Shown here: positions 53,946-62,963 of the stretch, one piece after another
Layout: every line of letters begins with the position of its first letter
How positions within the stretch are numbered: position 1 is the first letter of the stretch
NCBI GenBank assembly: GCA_028289375.1
Contig: JANQQK010000036.1
Location: 1 to 63,681 of the forward strand
Direction of reading: 5' to 3'
DNA: 63,681 nucleotides
Source: Phycisphaerae bacterium
GTDB taxonomy: Bacteria; Planctomycetota; Phycisphaerae; UBA1845
Translations under genes and position numbers: made by a program
Notes under the pieces: model-generated
The model's input: the letters and a program-made list of their open reading frames with translations, nothing else
Told to the model about the DNA's origin: nothing
Database searches by the model: none

Positions 53946-55001
53946 TCAATCGATCAGACGCGCCGTAATGAAGATCAGCAGCGTCGAATCATCCGTCACG
54001 AATTCGCGGTTTTCAATGAGTCGTGACACGACGGGCACGTTGGCGAACAGCGGAGCAACGCCATCCACGCGCTCGCCCTGCACGTCGGTCATACCAGCAA
54101 GAATAATGGTCTCCTGGTCGGCGATGGTGGCCGACGCCCGCCTTTCGGATTGCTGAATGAGGGGGCGCCACTCACCTGTCGCTTGTGTCCAGAACACGCC
54201 GCCGCGCGAGGGGAGGATGTCCATGATGATGTTTCCGTCGCCCGAAACCCGCGGAACGATTTCGAGCGTCGGGCCGGTGTTGAACGACGCAATCAATGGA
54301 TCGATCCCCTGAAGCGCCTGACGAAATGTGTCCGACAACTCGATGGGCGTTCGTGATTCGTTGGACAGAATCGCAAAGCCCGCCTGTTCATTGTCCAGTT
54401 CAACTGACTCCGTCGTTTCGATGATACCCGTCCGGCTGATGTCACGGAGGGCCAAACGGAGTGTTCTCGGATCAACGACGGCGGCAGACAGTGACACGAT
54501 GTTCCGTGACGTGCTGTCAGCACCCGGGAGTGGCTCAACAACGTCATCGAGCGTATCGCGGCCGACTTCAGGGAACACAACACCATCGGGCCCGAGCGGA
54601 TCGTTCCCGTACACGGCGTCGGTCGGGACGTCATCGATCAGTTCAATCGTCTGATCGAAGTCGAGGCCCAGTTCTTCGATATTCATGTCTTCGAGGACGA
54701 TAAACCGGACGTCAATACGGACCTGAGTTTCAGACGGTTCGTCGTCACGATCGTCGTCATCGGCAGGCTGTTCGTCAGCAGGTCTTTCGTCAGCGGGCGT
54801 TTCGTCGGCAGGATCTTCGTCAGCGGGTTGGTCATCGACTGGCCCCACGTCGCTGTCATCCATCGCCATCGGCTCGTCGAGCTGATCCTCTACGAGATCG
54901 ACAACGTCCTGAATGGAGACACCGGGACATCCACAGGCCATCAGGCATGCGAGCGCCAAGATCGCGGTCGTGATGTTGCGGGTGCAGGATCGATGAAACA
55001 T
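53946..55001 (-). CDS. Secretin-domain lipoprotein without N-domains
   Basis: 351 residues. Lipoprotein signal (lipobox CMACGC region with Cys then PGV), a short helix, an acidic linker with five-residue PADE-type repeats, then a region that matches the C-terminal secretin fold of type II/III systems: GPTLEIVPRVSGDGNIIMDI, ASATIADQETIILAGM, APLFANVPVVSRLIENREFVTDDSTLLIFITARLID. The usual N0-N3 ring modules and much of the family length are missing. It may form a short pore or be a peptidoglycan/outer-membrane accessory. Operon: after the M1 peptidase gene. Confidence 0.8.
   Translation of the reverse strand: MFHRSCTRNITTAILALACLMACGCPGVSIQDVVDLVEDQLDEPMAMDDSDVGPVDDQPADEDPADETPADERPADEQPADDDDRDDEPSETQVRIDVRFIVLEDMNIEELGLDFDQTIELIDDVPTDAVYGNDPLGPDGVVFPEVGRDTLDDVVEPLPGADSTSRNIVSLSAAVVDPRTLRLALRDISRTGIIETTESVELDNEQAGFAILSNESRTPIELSDTFRQALQGIDPLIASFNTGPTLEIVPRVSGDGNIIMDILPSRGGVFWTQATGEWRPLIQQSERRASATIADQETIILAGMTDVQGERVDGVAPLFANVPVVSRLIENREFVTDDSTLLIFITARLID
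54755..54840 (-). repeat. 15-base coding tandem repeats (PADE linker)
   Basis: About five degenerate 15-base units encoding PADE plus one variable residue (DQPADEDPADETPADER...). They form an acidic, extended linker between the lipid anchor and the secretin-like domain. Copy number may vary between strains. Confidence 0.8.
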
Positions 55002-55042
55002 GAGCTATTCCCCTCTTCGAGACTGAAAATCTGTTCGCTTGT

Positions 55043-57232
55043 TCACGGCTGGAGCATATCGATTCTCTGGCTGGATTCAAAGTCGCGACGCAGGACGACT
55101 TCGGAGCGACCTTCTGTCTCGAAAACGAGGAGGCTGTTGGCGTAGAAGCTCAGCAGGTTCGCGTTGGCGAGGGATGCCTCGCTGTTGCCGGTATAGATGG
55201 TGATGCCATCGGCGGGAGAATCGGGGTGGTGCACCGTGGCGAAGACGGCTTGGCTGGGTTGGTCAAACACTTGTCCGTCGATGCTGAAGCCGCCCTGCTG
55301 CCAGCGAATGGGTGACTCCGACCGGGCAAGAAGTTCCTGCACGACCGGGTGCCGTGCGGCGTTGCCGATGATCAGCACGCCGCCCTTGCCAATGTCGTTG
55401 GCTTGCAGGTCATCGTCGGCTGTCAGCATCCGACACTCGGCATTTTTGCGCTTGCAGACGACGGCTTCGAAACCGTCGATGGCGGTCTGGTAGGCATCGA
55501 ACAATTCTCCTGGCGGAACGATCACGGTCAGGCGTTTTCCGCTTTTGGTCGTGTTGGATGTTGGCATGATCTCGGAGGCGTCGAGTTTGCGAAAGACGTG
55601 GTAATCGGGATCGAGTTCGACGGCGACGGGTTGCGTGTCGACCGGGACATCGAACGACGCAGTTGATTCGGTCATGTGGAAATCGACGTCTTTGTGGGTG
55701 TCGGCGAAGTGGATGCGAAGGGGAACGAGGAGATCAAACGCAGTATCTCCCTGGTTGAGTTCGACGCGAACGTTGTTGTTGCTGTACTCAGCGGCGGTCA
55801 ATCTGAGGGCCGGTGCACCCCCATTGCGGACCCACTGCTCGAAGAACACGTCGAGGTTCTGACCGGAGGCGGATTCAAAGGCGTTTTGCAGATCGGTCCA
55901 GTTCGCGTGGCGACCGGTGAAGTCGCTTGTCAGTGATCGGCAGGCTTGCCAGAAGGCGTCCTGGCCAATCTGGCGGGCGAGCATGTGGAAGACGGCTGCG
56001 CCTTTGCTGTATGCGATGCCGCGTCCGGCGCCATCGGGTTTGCCGAAGGTGCCGAGCGGCTTGTCCTGTTTGGGTTTCAAACGGCTCAGGAAATTGGAAT
56101 AGTCGCGGCGGCGTTTGCGGGCGCCTGCGTCGTCGCCTTCGAGGATGTGGCCATAGTGATTCGTGCAGTAGCTGGTGAGCGATTCGCACCAGTTGCCGTC
56201 GCGCGGGTCGACGTCGACGGCGCAGCCCCACCAACTGTGGACCAGTTCGTGATCGAGGTATCCGTGACGAAAGGCGTTCTCACCCATGTGCATGACCATG
56301 GGGCCGAAAAGCGTGAGCGTCGGAAAGGCGAATCCGGAGCTGAAGAAGTTTTCGATGATGGTGTACTGGTCGTAGGGGAATGGGCCCAGGAGCGGTTCGT
56401 ATCGTTCGATGTAGAGGGCGGCACGGTCGAGGTAGCGTTGGGCGATTTCCTCGTTGTCGCTGCGCGGGTTGTCGTCGTTGGGGGCTTGCATGTGGACGTT
56501 GATGCGGACGTCGCCACGCTGGTCGGACCAGACCTCGTGGGGGCCACCGGTGACCATGACGCCGGTCATGGGGTGCGGCGACCGCCAGCGGTATTGGTCG
56601 CCTTCGCCGCGGAGGGCAGTGGCGATGAACTCGTAATCGTCGACGGGGGCAACGTGGACAGTCCAGTGGGCGAGCATCCAGGCGGGGTCGTAGTCGTCCA
56701 TGTCCCAGTGCGGTGTTGGGTACCATGCGGCCGAGGGCGAAAGGTAGGTGCCTTCGGGGCTGATGTGGGATGAGACGGCAAAGTTGTGGATTTGGCCTGA
56801 TTTTTCGCCGGCGGCGATGTCCTGTTTGAGGGTTCCGGCGAAGGTGAGTTGCACGGCGAAGGATTTTGGATCCTTGATGTTCTTGACGTAGAGGCGGTCG
56901 ATGCGGGGTTTGCCCTTTTCTTCGCCGTCGGGCTGTCGCCACCAGGGTTCGTGCTCGAAATCGACGACGGTCGCGCCGGTGGCGACGGCGTCGGTGACCC
57001 AGAGGTTGCGGTGAAGGTCGAATTCGACGCAGTGGACGCCGCCGGGCGAAAATGTACCCGCCAGCGGGACGATGCGCATTTCCGCCTCGGCCGTCAGGTG
57101 GTTCTGCGACGGGTCGATCTTCAGCGACAGATCGTAATGGGTGACGCGGATGTCGCGGGTGCCGACGCAGCCGATGAGGCTTGGCAGGAGGATCGAACAG
57201 GCCGGCAAGAGCAGTTTCGTGGTCGTGTTCAT
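55043..57232 (-). CDS. M1-family metallopeptidase lipoprotein
   Basis: 729 residues. Lipoprotein signal (SLIGC), an N-terminal beta domain, the peptidase core with IIENFFSSGFAFP in the GAMEN position, zinc site DHELVHSWWG and third ligand Glu in NWCESLTSY, and a long C-terminal part. This subtype (ENFF, WCE) is different from classic aminopeptidase N and its substrate is unknown. It should be anchored in the envelope. ATG 57232 begins the signal; the longer frame extends into the divergent promoter region. 41 bases before the secretin-like gene. Confidence 0.85.
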   Translation of the reverse strand: MNTTTKLLLPACSILLPSLIGCVGTRDIRVTHYDLSLKIDPSQNHLTAEAEMRIVPLAGTFSPGGVHCVEFDLHRNLWVTDAVATGATVVDFEHEPWWRQPDGEEKGKPRIDRLYVKNIKDPKSFAVQLTFAGTLKQDIAAGEKSGQIHNFAVSSHISPEGTYLSPSAAWYPTPHWDMDDYDPAWMLAHWTVHVAPVDDYEFIATALRGEGDQYRWRSPHPMTGVMVTGGPHEVWSDQRGDVRINVHMQAPNDDNPRSDNEEIAQRYLDRAALYIERYEPLLGPFPYDQYTIIENFFSSGFAFPTLTLFGPMVMHMGENAFRHGYLDHELVHSWWGCAVDVDPRDGNWCESLTSYCTNHYGHILEGDDAGARKRRRDYSNFLSRLKPKQDKPLGTFGKPDGAGRGIAYSKGAAVFHMLARQIGQDAFWQACRSLTSDFTGRHANWTDLQNAFESASGQNLDVFFEQWVRNGGAPALRLTAAEYSNNNVRVELNQGDTAFDLLVPLRIHFADTHKDVDFHMTESTASFDVPVDTQPVAVELDPDYHVFRKLDASEIMPTSNTTKSGKRLTVIVPPGELFDAYQTAIDGFEAVVCKRKNAECRMLTADDDLQANDIGKGGVLIIGNAARHPVVQELLARSESPIRWQQGGFSIDGQVFDQPSQAVFATVHHPDSPADGITIYTGNSEASLANANLLSFYANSLLVFETEGRSEVVLRRDFESSQRIDMLQP

Positions 57233-57475
57233 GGGGATGCACGCCTCAAATGATCGGTTTCGGGTCAGATTGTGCGGTTGATCCGCGACCGGGAGGATAG
57301 ATGCGTGGCGGTCGCGGGGCAATGACCGGGTGAAGGCCGATGTGGGCGTCCGCGGCGAAGCTGGCTTGCAATGGGTGAAGTGCGTCTTGAAGCCCGTCGG
57401 GACGTGCCTAGAATACATTCATCGGACGGGTACCCGCCTCGAGGGGCGACAGCAGACACTGGTGAGGATACATCT

Positions 57476-58606
57476 GTGAGCAGTTCAGAGAAGAGCAACT
57501 CGGGCAATGGCTCGAGACCGAAGATCTGTCGCTACTTCGAGGCGATGGCCCAGATGGGCGCGTCGGACATCCACTTCAAAGCGGAGGCGAACCCACGCGT
57601 CCGCGTCAAGGGCAAGCTGCGGCCACTGACCGGCGATCCGCTGCCGAACGAGAAGATCGAAAAGATGATCTTCGAGATCATGGATGAGAAGCAGCAGAAG
57701 AAGTATGCGGAGAAGGGGTCGACGGACTTTTCGTTCCAGCTTGACCGGGAAAACCGCTTCCGAATCAATGTGTTCCGTCAGCGGGCGATGACGTCGATCG
57801 CAGCCCGTCACATTCCGCGCAACATCCTGCCTTATGAAGCGTTGCATCTGCCGAAAATTTTGGCGGAGGTGGCCCAGCTGCATCAGGGGCTGGTGCTGGT
57901 CGCTGGGATCACAGGCAGCGGTAAGAGTACGACAATCGCGTCGATGATCGAGCAGATCAACCAGACGCGTATGTGCCACATCGTGACGCTGGAAGACCCG
58001 ATCGAGTTCATGTTCGAGGACAAGAAGGCGTTCGTGAATCAGCGTGAAATCGGAATGGACGTCATCGATTTCCACGATGCTTTGAAATACCTGATGCGTG
58101 AAGACCCGGACGTGGTGCTCATTGGTGAGATGCGTGACCGCGAATCGTTTGAAGCCGCGTTGCATGCTTCGGAATCGGGCCACCTTGCCTTTGGAACAGT
58201 GCACGCGTCGAACGCGGCGAGTGTGGTGACGCGTGTGCTGGAGTTGTTCCCGTCTGAGGCACGCGACCTGGCCCGCATGTCACTCGTGTTCAATTTGCAG
58301 GCCGTCATCGTTCTGAAGCTCCTGAAAGGCGTTCGGCCTGACATTCCGCGGATTCCGGCGGTGGAGATCATGCTGGCGAACCCGAGTGTTCGGAAGATGA
58401 TCAAGGAGAAGCGGGACAACGAGTTGCTGGGCGTGATTCGCGGCTCGTTTCAGGAAGGCATGCAGGATTTCACCGAGTCCCTTCGCTATCTGGTCGAGAA
58501 CGAGTATATTTCCGCGCAGACAGCATATGAGGCTGCACCGAATCCGGAAGAATTGAAGATGCGCTTGAAGGGCATTTCGGTTTCCGGCGGCGGCATCATC
58601 GGCTAG
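57476..58606 (+). CDS. pilT: PilT-type retraction ATPase
   Basis: 376 residues. N-terminal PAS-like part (ASDIHFKAEANPRVRVKGKL), Walker A AGITGSGKSTTIAS, Asp box TLEDPIEFMF, Walker B VVLIGEMRDRESFEAAL, and His box FGTVHASNA are all intact. A hexameric ATPase that depolymerises type IV pili or acts in related motility. GTG 57476 has GAGGA upstream; the frame before it is not conserved. First gene of the plus-strand set with the pseudo-GspE and CvpA-like genes. No pilin or PilC/PilM-Q gene is in the window. Confidence 0.9.
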   Translation: MSSSEKSNSGNGSRPKICRYFEAMAQMGASDIHFKAEANPRVRVKGKLRPLTGDPLPNEKIEKMIFEIMDEKQQKKYAEKGSTDFSFQLDRENRFRINVFRQRAMTSIAARHIPRNILPYEALHLPKILAEVAQLHQGLVLVAGITGSGKSTTIASMIEQINQTRMCHIVTLEDPIEFMFEDKKAFVNQREIGMDVIDFHDALKYLMREDPDVVLIGEMRDRESFEAALHASESGHLAFGTVHASNAASVVTRVLELFPSEARDLARMSLVFNLQAVIVLKLLKGVRPDIPRIPAVEIMLANPSVRKMIKEKRDNELLGVIRGSFQEGMQDFTESLRYLVENEYISAQTAYEAAPNPEELKMRLKGISVSGGGIIG

Positions 58607-58699
58607 TCTTCGTTCCGGCTGTTATTGATTGGTGAACCTTCGCGCGGTGTCGACGTCTCCGGATCGGTCGCGACCCGCCCGTCATCCTCGAATGGCACT

Positions 58700-60367
58700 A
58701 TGAATCTGACCATCCTGATGCAGGCAGCGGGTCCTGGTGAGTATTTCAATCTGATCAAACTGGGCGTGGTGGCTGCTCTTTTTGTCGGTGTCAGCTTTGC
58801 CCATCAGTGGGTCGACATCGACACGGACTTCGTCAAGACCAAACGGGAGCGGTGGAACCTGATCGTGCTGACCGGCGGATTGGCTGGTCTGGCGGTGATG
58901 TTCCTGATCCCTTGGGCGGGCAACGCCTATTTCCTCGGTTTGGCCTTTTACATCGTGTTGGCGGGAGGTGCGCTGCTGCTGTACGTGATTCACCGCAATG
59001 GTCGGGTGGTGCCGGATCAGAAGGTGATGACGATCGGACACGTGAAGCGGCTGGTGACGTCGGGTGAGCAGGACGAGACGGCGAAGATCGACAAGGGTCA
59101 GCGGATTCAGCTGGCGGATCATGCGAAGAAGGACATTTCGCGTCCCACGGATCGCGACGAGTTCGCTCAATATTCGGCGGTTCAGGAATTGATGTTCGAT
59201 CTTCTGTGGCGGCGCGCATCGGACGCGGAGATTCTCGTCGGCAAGGAAGAGTTGCGGATCGTCTACAAGATCGACGGGGTGGCCAGTGAGCGGACGGACG
59301 TGGTGCCGCGCGAGGATGCGGAGCTGGCGTTGGGGTACATCAAGCGACTTGCGGGGTTGAATCCGGAGGAAATCCGCAGGCCTCAGGATGGTGAATTCTA
59401 TTCGGGGCTTCTGGGTGACACGGACACAAGCCGCATTTCGGTGATGACGTCGGGTTCGACGCTTGGCGAGCGGTTGCGTCTACGCGTGCAGCAGTCGACG
59501 AGCAAGCGCCGGTTGGGCGAGATCGGGATGGCGTCGTCGCGCCTCGAACTGGTCAAGAAGATTGTCGAACAGGAACACGGCTTGTTCCTGATCAGCGGTC
59601 CGAAGCAGAGCGGCATAACGACGACGCTCTATGCCATCCTGCGTGAGCATGATGCATTCATGACGAACATCTACACGCTTGAGTCCAAGCTGCTGTATGA
59701 GCTGGACAACATCACGCAGTCGGTGCATGAGGGGGCCGCCAGCGATGTGAGTTTCGCGCGTCAGCTTCAGACGGTGCTGCGTCGCGAGCCGGACATCGTC
59801 GGCATCGGCAATTGCGAGGATCGCGAAACGGCTCAGATTGCGTTGCGTGCGGCAGAGAATGACCGCAAGGTCTACATGGCGATGGAAGGCAAGAGCACGT
59901 TCGACGCGCTGTCGCGGCTGGTGGGTTTGGCTGAGGACAACAAGTTGGTGGCGCAGGGATTGGTCGGCGTGGTCAATCAGCGTTTGATCCGCTTGCTTTG
60001 CGGGTCGTGTCGTCAGTCGTTCAAGCCTGATGAGAATCTGCTGCGGAAGGCGAATCTGCCGGTGAACAAGATCGAGAATTTCCACCGTCCGCCGACCGAG
60101 CCGATCTACGACAAGAAGGGTCGCGAAATTGTCTGCCAGTCGTGTCAGGGCAGTGGTTACGTCGGGCGGACAGCCGTCTTCGAACTGCTGCTCGTCGATA
60201 ACACGATCAAGGAACTGATTGCGGCTGGTGCGCCGATCAAGCAGATCAAGGCGCAGGCGCGGAAGAACAAGATGTACTACCTGCAGGAGGCGGGACTGCT
60301 GAAGGTCATTGACGGAACGACGAGTCTGGACGAGATCATTCGCGGCCTGCGGGATGACGGCAAGTAA
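58700..60367 (+). CDS. Membrane-anchored, degenerate GspE/PilB-like protein
   Basis: 555 residues. Three hydrophobic segments (about 17-35, 51-70, 75-96) precede an N2-like and a C-terminal ATPase-like domain. The fold frame is clear (LFLISGP...TTTLYA, LRREPDIVGIG, two CxxC pairs CGSC and CQSC, GYVGRTAVFELL). Yet the nucleotide residues are changed: Walker A Lys to Ile (GPKQSGITT, Ile 306), Asp box LEDP to LESK, Walker B GEIRD to GNCED (Glu to Asn 371), His box lost (MAMEGKST). Likely inactive as an ATPase and a structural or regulatory partner of PilT. ATG 58700 starts 93 bases after pilT. Confidence 0.88.
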   Translation: MNLTILMQAAGPGEYFNLIKLGVVAALFVGVSFAHQWVDIDTDFVKTKRERWNLIVLTGGLAGLAVMFLIPWAGNAYFLGLAFYIVLAGGALLLYVIHRNGRVVPDQKVMTIGHVKRLVTSGEQDETAKIDKGQRIQLADHAKKDISRPTDRDEFAQYSAVQELMFDLLWRRASDAEILVGKEELRIVYKIDGVASERTDVVPREDAELALGYIKRLAGLNPEEIRRPQDGEFYSGLLGDTDTSRISVMTSGSTLGERLRLRVQQSTSKRRLGEIGMASSRLELVKKIVEQEHGLFLISGPKQSGITTTLYAILREHDAFMTNIYTLESKLLYELDNITQSVHEGAASDVSFARQLQTVLRREPDIVGIGNCEDRETAQIALRAAENDRKVYMAMEGKSTFDALSRLVGLAEDNKLVAQGLVGVVNQRLIRLLCGSCRQSFKPDENLLRKANLPVNKIENFHRPPTEPIYDKKGREIVCQSCQGSGYVGRTAVFELLLVDNTIKELIAAGAPIKQIKAQARKNKMYYLQEAGLLKVIDGTTSLDEIIRGLRDDGK

Positions 60368-60382
60368 CGACGGAGCCTGACG

Positions 60383-62107
60383 ATGTGGGTTTCACTATTT
60401 CTTTTGGCGATGCTGGCGGCGATTGCGTACATGGTGCTGATCCAGGGACTGGTCAGCGCAATGATCGTTTGCGGCCTGACGATCCTGAGTGCGGTATTCG
60501 CCTTTGCGATGTACGAGTGGGTGGCGATGGAGTTGCTGCTGGGGCCACTGGGAGATCTGGCCTTGCCGGCGGCGTTCATCGGGACGTTCGTGGTACCGCT
60601 GGGTGTTCTGCGGTTGGTTCTGGATCAGTTCATTGTGCGTTCGAATCTGATTCCCTCATTCCTGGATCGCGTCATGGGGACGGGTTGTGCGATTGTGGCT
60701 GCGTTCATCGCGACGGGCATGATGGGCATCACCATTCGTATGACGCCGATCAGCAACACGTTTCTCGGGTTTCAGTCGTTCAATGCTGAGACGGGGGACG
60801 CCAACAGTTTTTGGCTTGGTCATGACCGGTTTGCTGCGGGGATGGCGTCGTTCATGTCGGATGGCATTTTCGGCGGGAAGCGGCTGTTCAGCGAGGATCA
60901 TCCGGATTTCATTCAGGAAATTTCGTGGAGTCAGTCGGCCCATGCAGATACGCGACATGTCGTTCCTCGCGACTCGGTGAAATTCGTTGCCATGGAGCGC
61001 GGGCAGTCGGAAGTGCCCTACGTGCATAAGAAGAAAAACCGCAACGAATCGGCGGAACCGATCGAACCGGAGAGTGGTCGCGAGTATCTGCTGGTGCGGA
61101 TGGCATTGCTGCCCGACGCGCAGGACGAGGACCAGAAGCACCGGTTCGGGCCACGTCAGGTCCGGCTTGTTGGCCTGGAGCGCAAAGACGGGCCACGCAT
61201 CCAACTCACACCCATCGCGATTCAAGATGACAACGATCAGGGTCAGCTTCGCTTCCTGATCAAGGATGATCGATTGTACGCGGCGTACAACAACGGTGAG
61301 GTTTCGGTCGTGTTTGACGTGCCTGAGTCATTCGAGCCGGAGTTCATCGAGTACAAGATCGGTGCGCGAATGACCATTCCCAAGAATGCACCGAAACCGA
61401 AGGAGTCATCCGACGATGCGAAGAAGAATGATTCGTCCAATCCGTTGTCGTCGCTGAATCCTTTCGCGAACCGTTCGAACAACAACGCGCGATCGAATAC
61501 GTCTTCGCAGGCGTCGACATCGTCGACGAGTGGTCGGGTGTCGGGCGTCAAGCTCGGGGGCGGCGGTCACAAGTTCTCGAACACACTGCCGGTGGCGATG
61601 ACGGACTATCAGTCAGCCGGCGCAGATGGTCGGGGTGACACACTGTCGACCGGCCACATCTATGGCAAGGTGTCCGAGCAGTCGAGTGGATCGTCACGCA
61701 AGATCACGGCGTTCGAGGTGCCCGACGACAAGCGCATGTTTCAGCTTGACGTGCAGGTGCTTCGCGCGGGCAGCACCCTTGGCAAGGCGTTGGAGTTCGC
61801 GGTCAAGAGCGTGAAGAACTACAAGCTGTACGACGATCGTGGCAATCAGGTGCCGGTCTATGGGCAGATCGTGGTGGCTGACGTCAACGGCGATCAGGTC
61901 ATCGAAGCGATGTACTACCCCGAAGAGGTGGCATCGACGAATCGCGGCGGCACGCGCGACTTCCGACTCGTCAAGGATCGTCACCTGAAGCGTAACTATC
62001 AGCTCGTCTACCTGTTCCTCGTGGACCCGGGTGTCAAACTGACGAAGTTCAGCACGGGCCGTAAGTCGATGGACCTGTCAAACCTGAATCTGGTCGCACC
62101 GGGGTAG
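60383..62107 (+). CDS. CvpA-like membrane protein with large exported domain
   Basis: 574 residues. Four N-terminal transmembrane segments in a CvpA-like arrangement (through RVMGTGCAIVAAFIATGMM, to about residue 120), then a long soluble part of about 450 residues with a Ser/Asn-rich linker (about 335-395) and a C-terminal domain (ITAFEVPDDKRMFQLDVQV...QLVYLFLVDPGVKLTKF). It starts 15 bases after the pseudo-GspE stop, so the two are co-transcribed. Function unknown; CvpA proteins are tied to envelope stability and export. Confidence 0.7.
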   Translation: MWVSLFLLAMLAAIAYMVLIQGLVSAMIVCGLTILSAVFAFAMYEWVAMELLLGPLGDLALPAAFIGTFVVPLGVLRLVLDQFIVRSNLIPSFLDRVMGTGCAIVAAFIATGMMGITIRMTPISNTFLGFQSFNAETGDANSFWLGHDRFAAGMASFMSDGIFGGKRLFSEDHPDFIQEISWSQSAHADTRHVVPRDSVKFVAMERGQSEVPYVHKKKNRNESAEPIEPESGREYLLVRMALLPDAQDEDQKHRFGPRQVRLVGLERKDGPRIQLTPIAIQDDNDQGQLRFLIKDDRLYAAYNNGEVSVVFDVPESFEPEFIEYKIGARMTIPKNAPKPKESSDDAKKNDSSNPLSSLNPFANRSNNNARSNTSSQASTSSTSGRVSGVKLGGGGHKFSNTLPVAMTDYQSAGADGRGDTLSTGHIYGKVSEQSSGSSRKITAFEVPDDKRMFQLDVQVLRAGSTLGKALEFAVKSVKNYKLYDDRGNQVPVYGQIVVADVNGDQVIEAMYYPEEVASTNRGGTRDFRLVKDRHLKRNYQLVYLFLVDPGVKLTKFSTGRKSMDLSNLNLVAPG

Positions 62108-62209
62108 CTTCTCTTACGTCACCACGCGGTCATTACGTTCGTGGAGACTCCGTCGTAGCACCTCTGCGAGCTGATTGACCCCGCATGACGGCATTGCTAT
62201 CGTCCTTTC

Positions 62210-62779
62210 ATGGCTGTTCAATTCGTCTGTCCATCCTGCAGTAACCCGATCGAAATCGACGACGCTTGGGGGGGCAAGCAGGTCGCTTGTCCGTACTGTC
62301 ACAACACGGTGACCGCGCCGATTGAGTCGACGTATCAACCGTCGGCTGAGATACCCATGGCCCAACCGGGTGGTTATCCGCCGCCGGCGCCGTTGGGCTA
62401 TCCCCCTCAGCAGGTTGCTCCGGCAAAAACTGGCAATGCGATCGCCGTTTGGGCGTTGGTGCTGTCGATCAGTTGGCTGGTGATCAGCATCGGGACCAGC
62501 ATGATTGCCGCCCCGGCCATGCTGGAAGCGTTCGGGGACACTGAGCCCAGTATGTCCGACATGCAGCGATACACGCAGGAGAAAGTCCAAGGCGGCGAAA
62601 TCGAGCCGTGGTTGCTGGTGCTCATGGCCGGCGGTTGCACATCCCTGTTGGTCTGGGTCGGTGGCTTGGTGTGCGCGATCATCGCATTGACGCGACCTGC
62701 GCGGCGAAAAATGACGATCGTCGCGTTCGGATTTCTTGCCCTTTTTCCGCTTCAGCTCGTGGCCGGATTCCTGCTCTAG
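62210..62779 (+). CDS. Zinc-ribbon membrane protein, unknown function
   Basis: 189 residues. N-terminal ribbon FVCPSCSNPIEIDD...VACPYCHN, a Pro/Gly/Tyr-rich linker, then two or three transmembrane segments (AVWALVLSISWLVISIGT, LLVLMAGGCTSLLVWVGG, TIVAFGFLALFPLQLVAGFLL). Such DUF4190-like layouts are frequent in planctomycetes. It is 102 bases from the CvpA-like gene, perhaps its own unit. Confidence 0.75.
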   Translation: MAVQFVCPSCSNPIEIDDAWGGKQVACPYCHNTVTAPIESTYQPSAEIPMAQPGGYPPPAPLGYPPQQVAPAKTGNAIAVWALVLSISWLVISIGTSMIAAPAMLEAFGDTEPSMSDMQRYTQEKVQGGEIEPWLLVLMAGGCTSLLVWVGGLVCAIIALTRPARRKMTIVAFGFLALFPLQLVAGFLL

Positions 62780-62929
62780 AGACGGCTTGAATCGCGCGTA
62801 CCGCCGTATTTTCAGACAGGACAAAAGGTTCCGAAGACGCATGCGGGCAGGTGTAGCTGCGGGGCCTGCGGGACGTTCGTTGCAGCCTGAAAAATCTGCA
62901 AAAACGTCAAAAAATCGCCTCAGGGCCGG

Positions 62930-62957
62930 TTGACGGTGGTTGGGGTCGTGGTATTCT
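62930..62957 (+). promoter_or_regulatory. Ribosomal RNA promoter
   Basis: TTGACG (62930-62935) and TATTCT (62952-62957) are 16 bases apart. The upstream 62890-62915 stretch has phased A-runs (AAAAATC, AAAAACG, AAAAAATC) like an UP element. Transcription should start near 62964. Confidence 0.7.
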
Positions 62958-62963
62958 TACCTC

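Noticed and set aside
54755..54840. Possible CRISPR or regulatory direct repeats
   Set aside because: The 15-base units are in frame and encode the PADE linker; there are no spacers.
56280..57242. 320-codon minus-strand open frame within the M1 peptidase gene
   Set aside because: Another frame of the peptidase gene with His/Arg/Pro-rich product; the peptidase frame has the zinc site and signal peptide.
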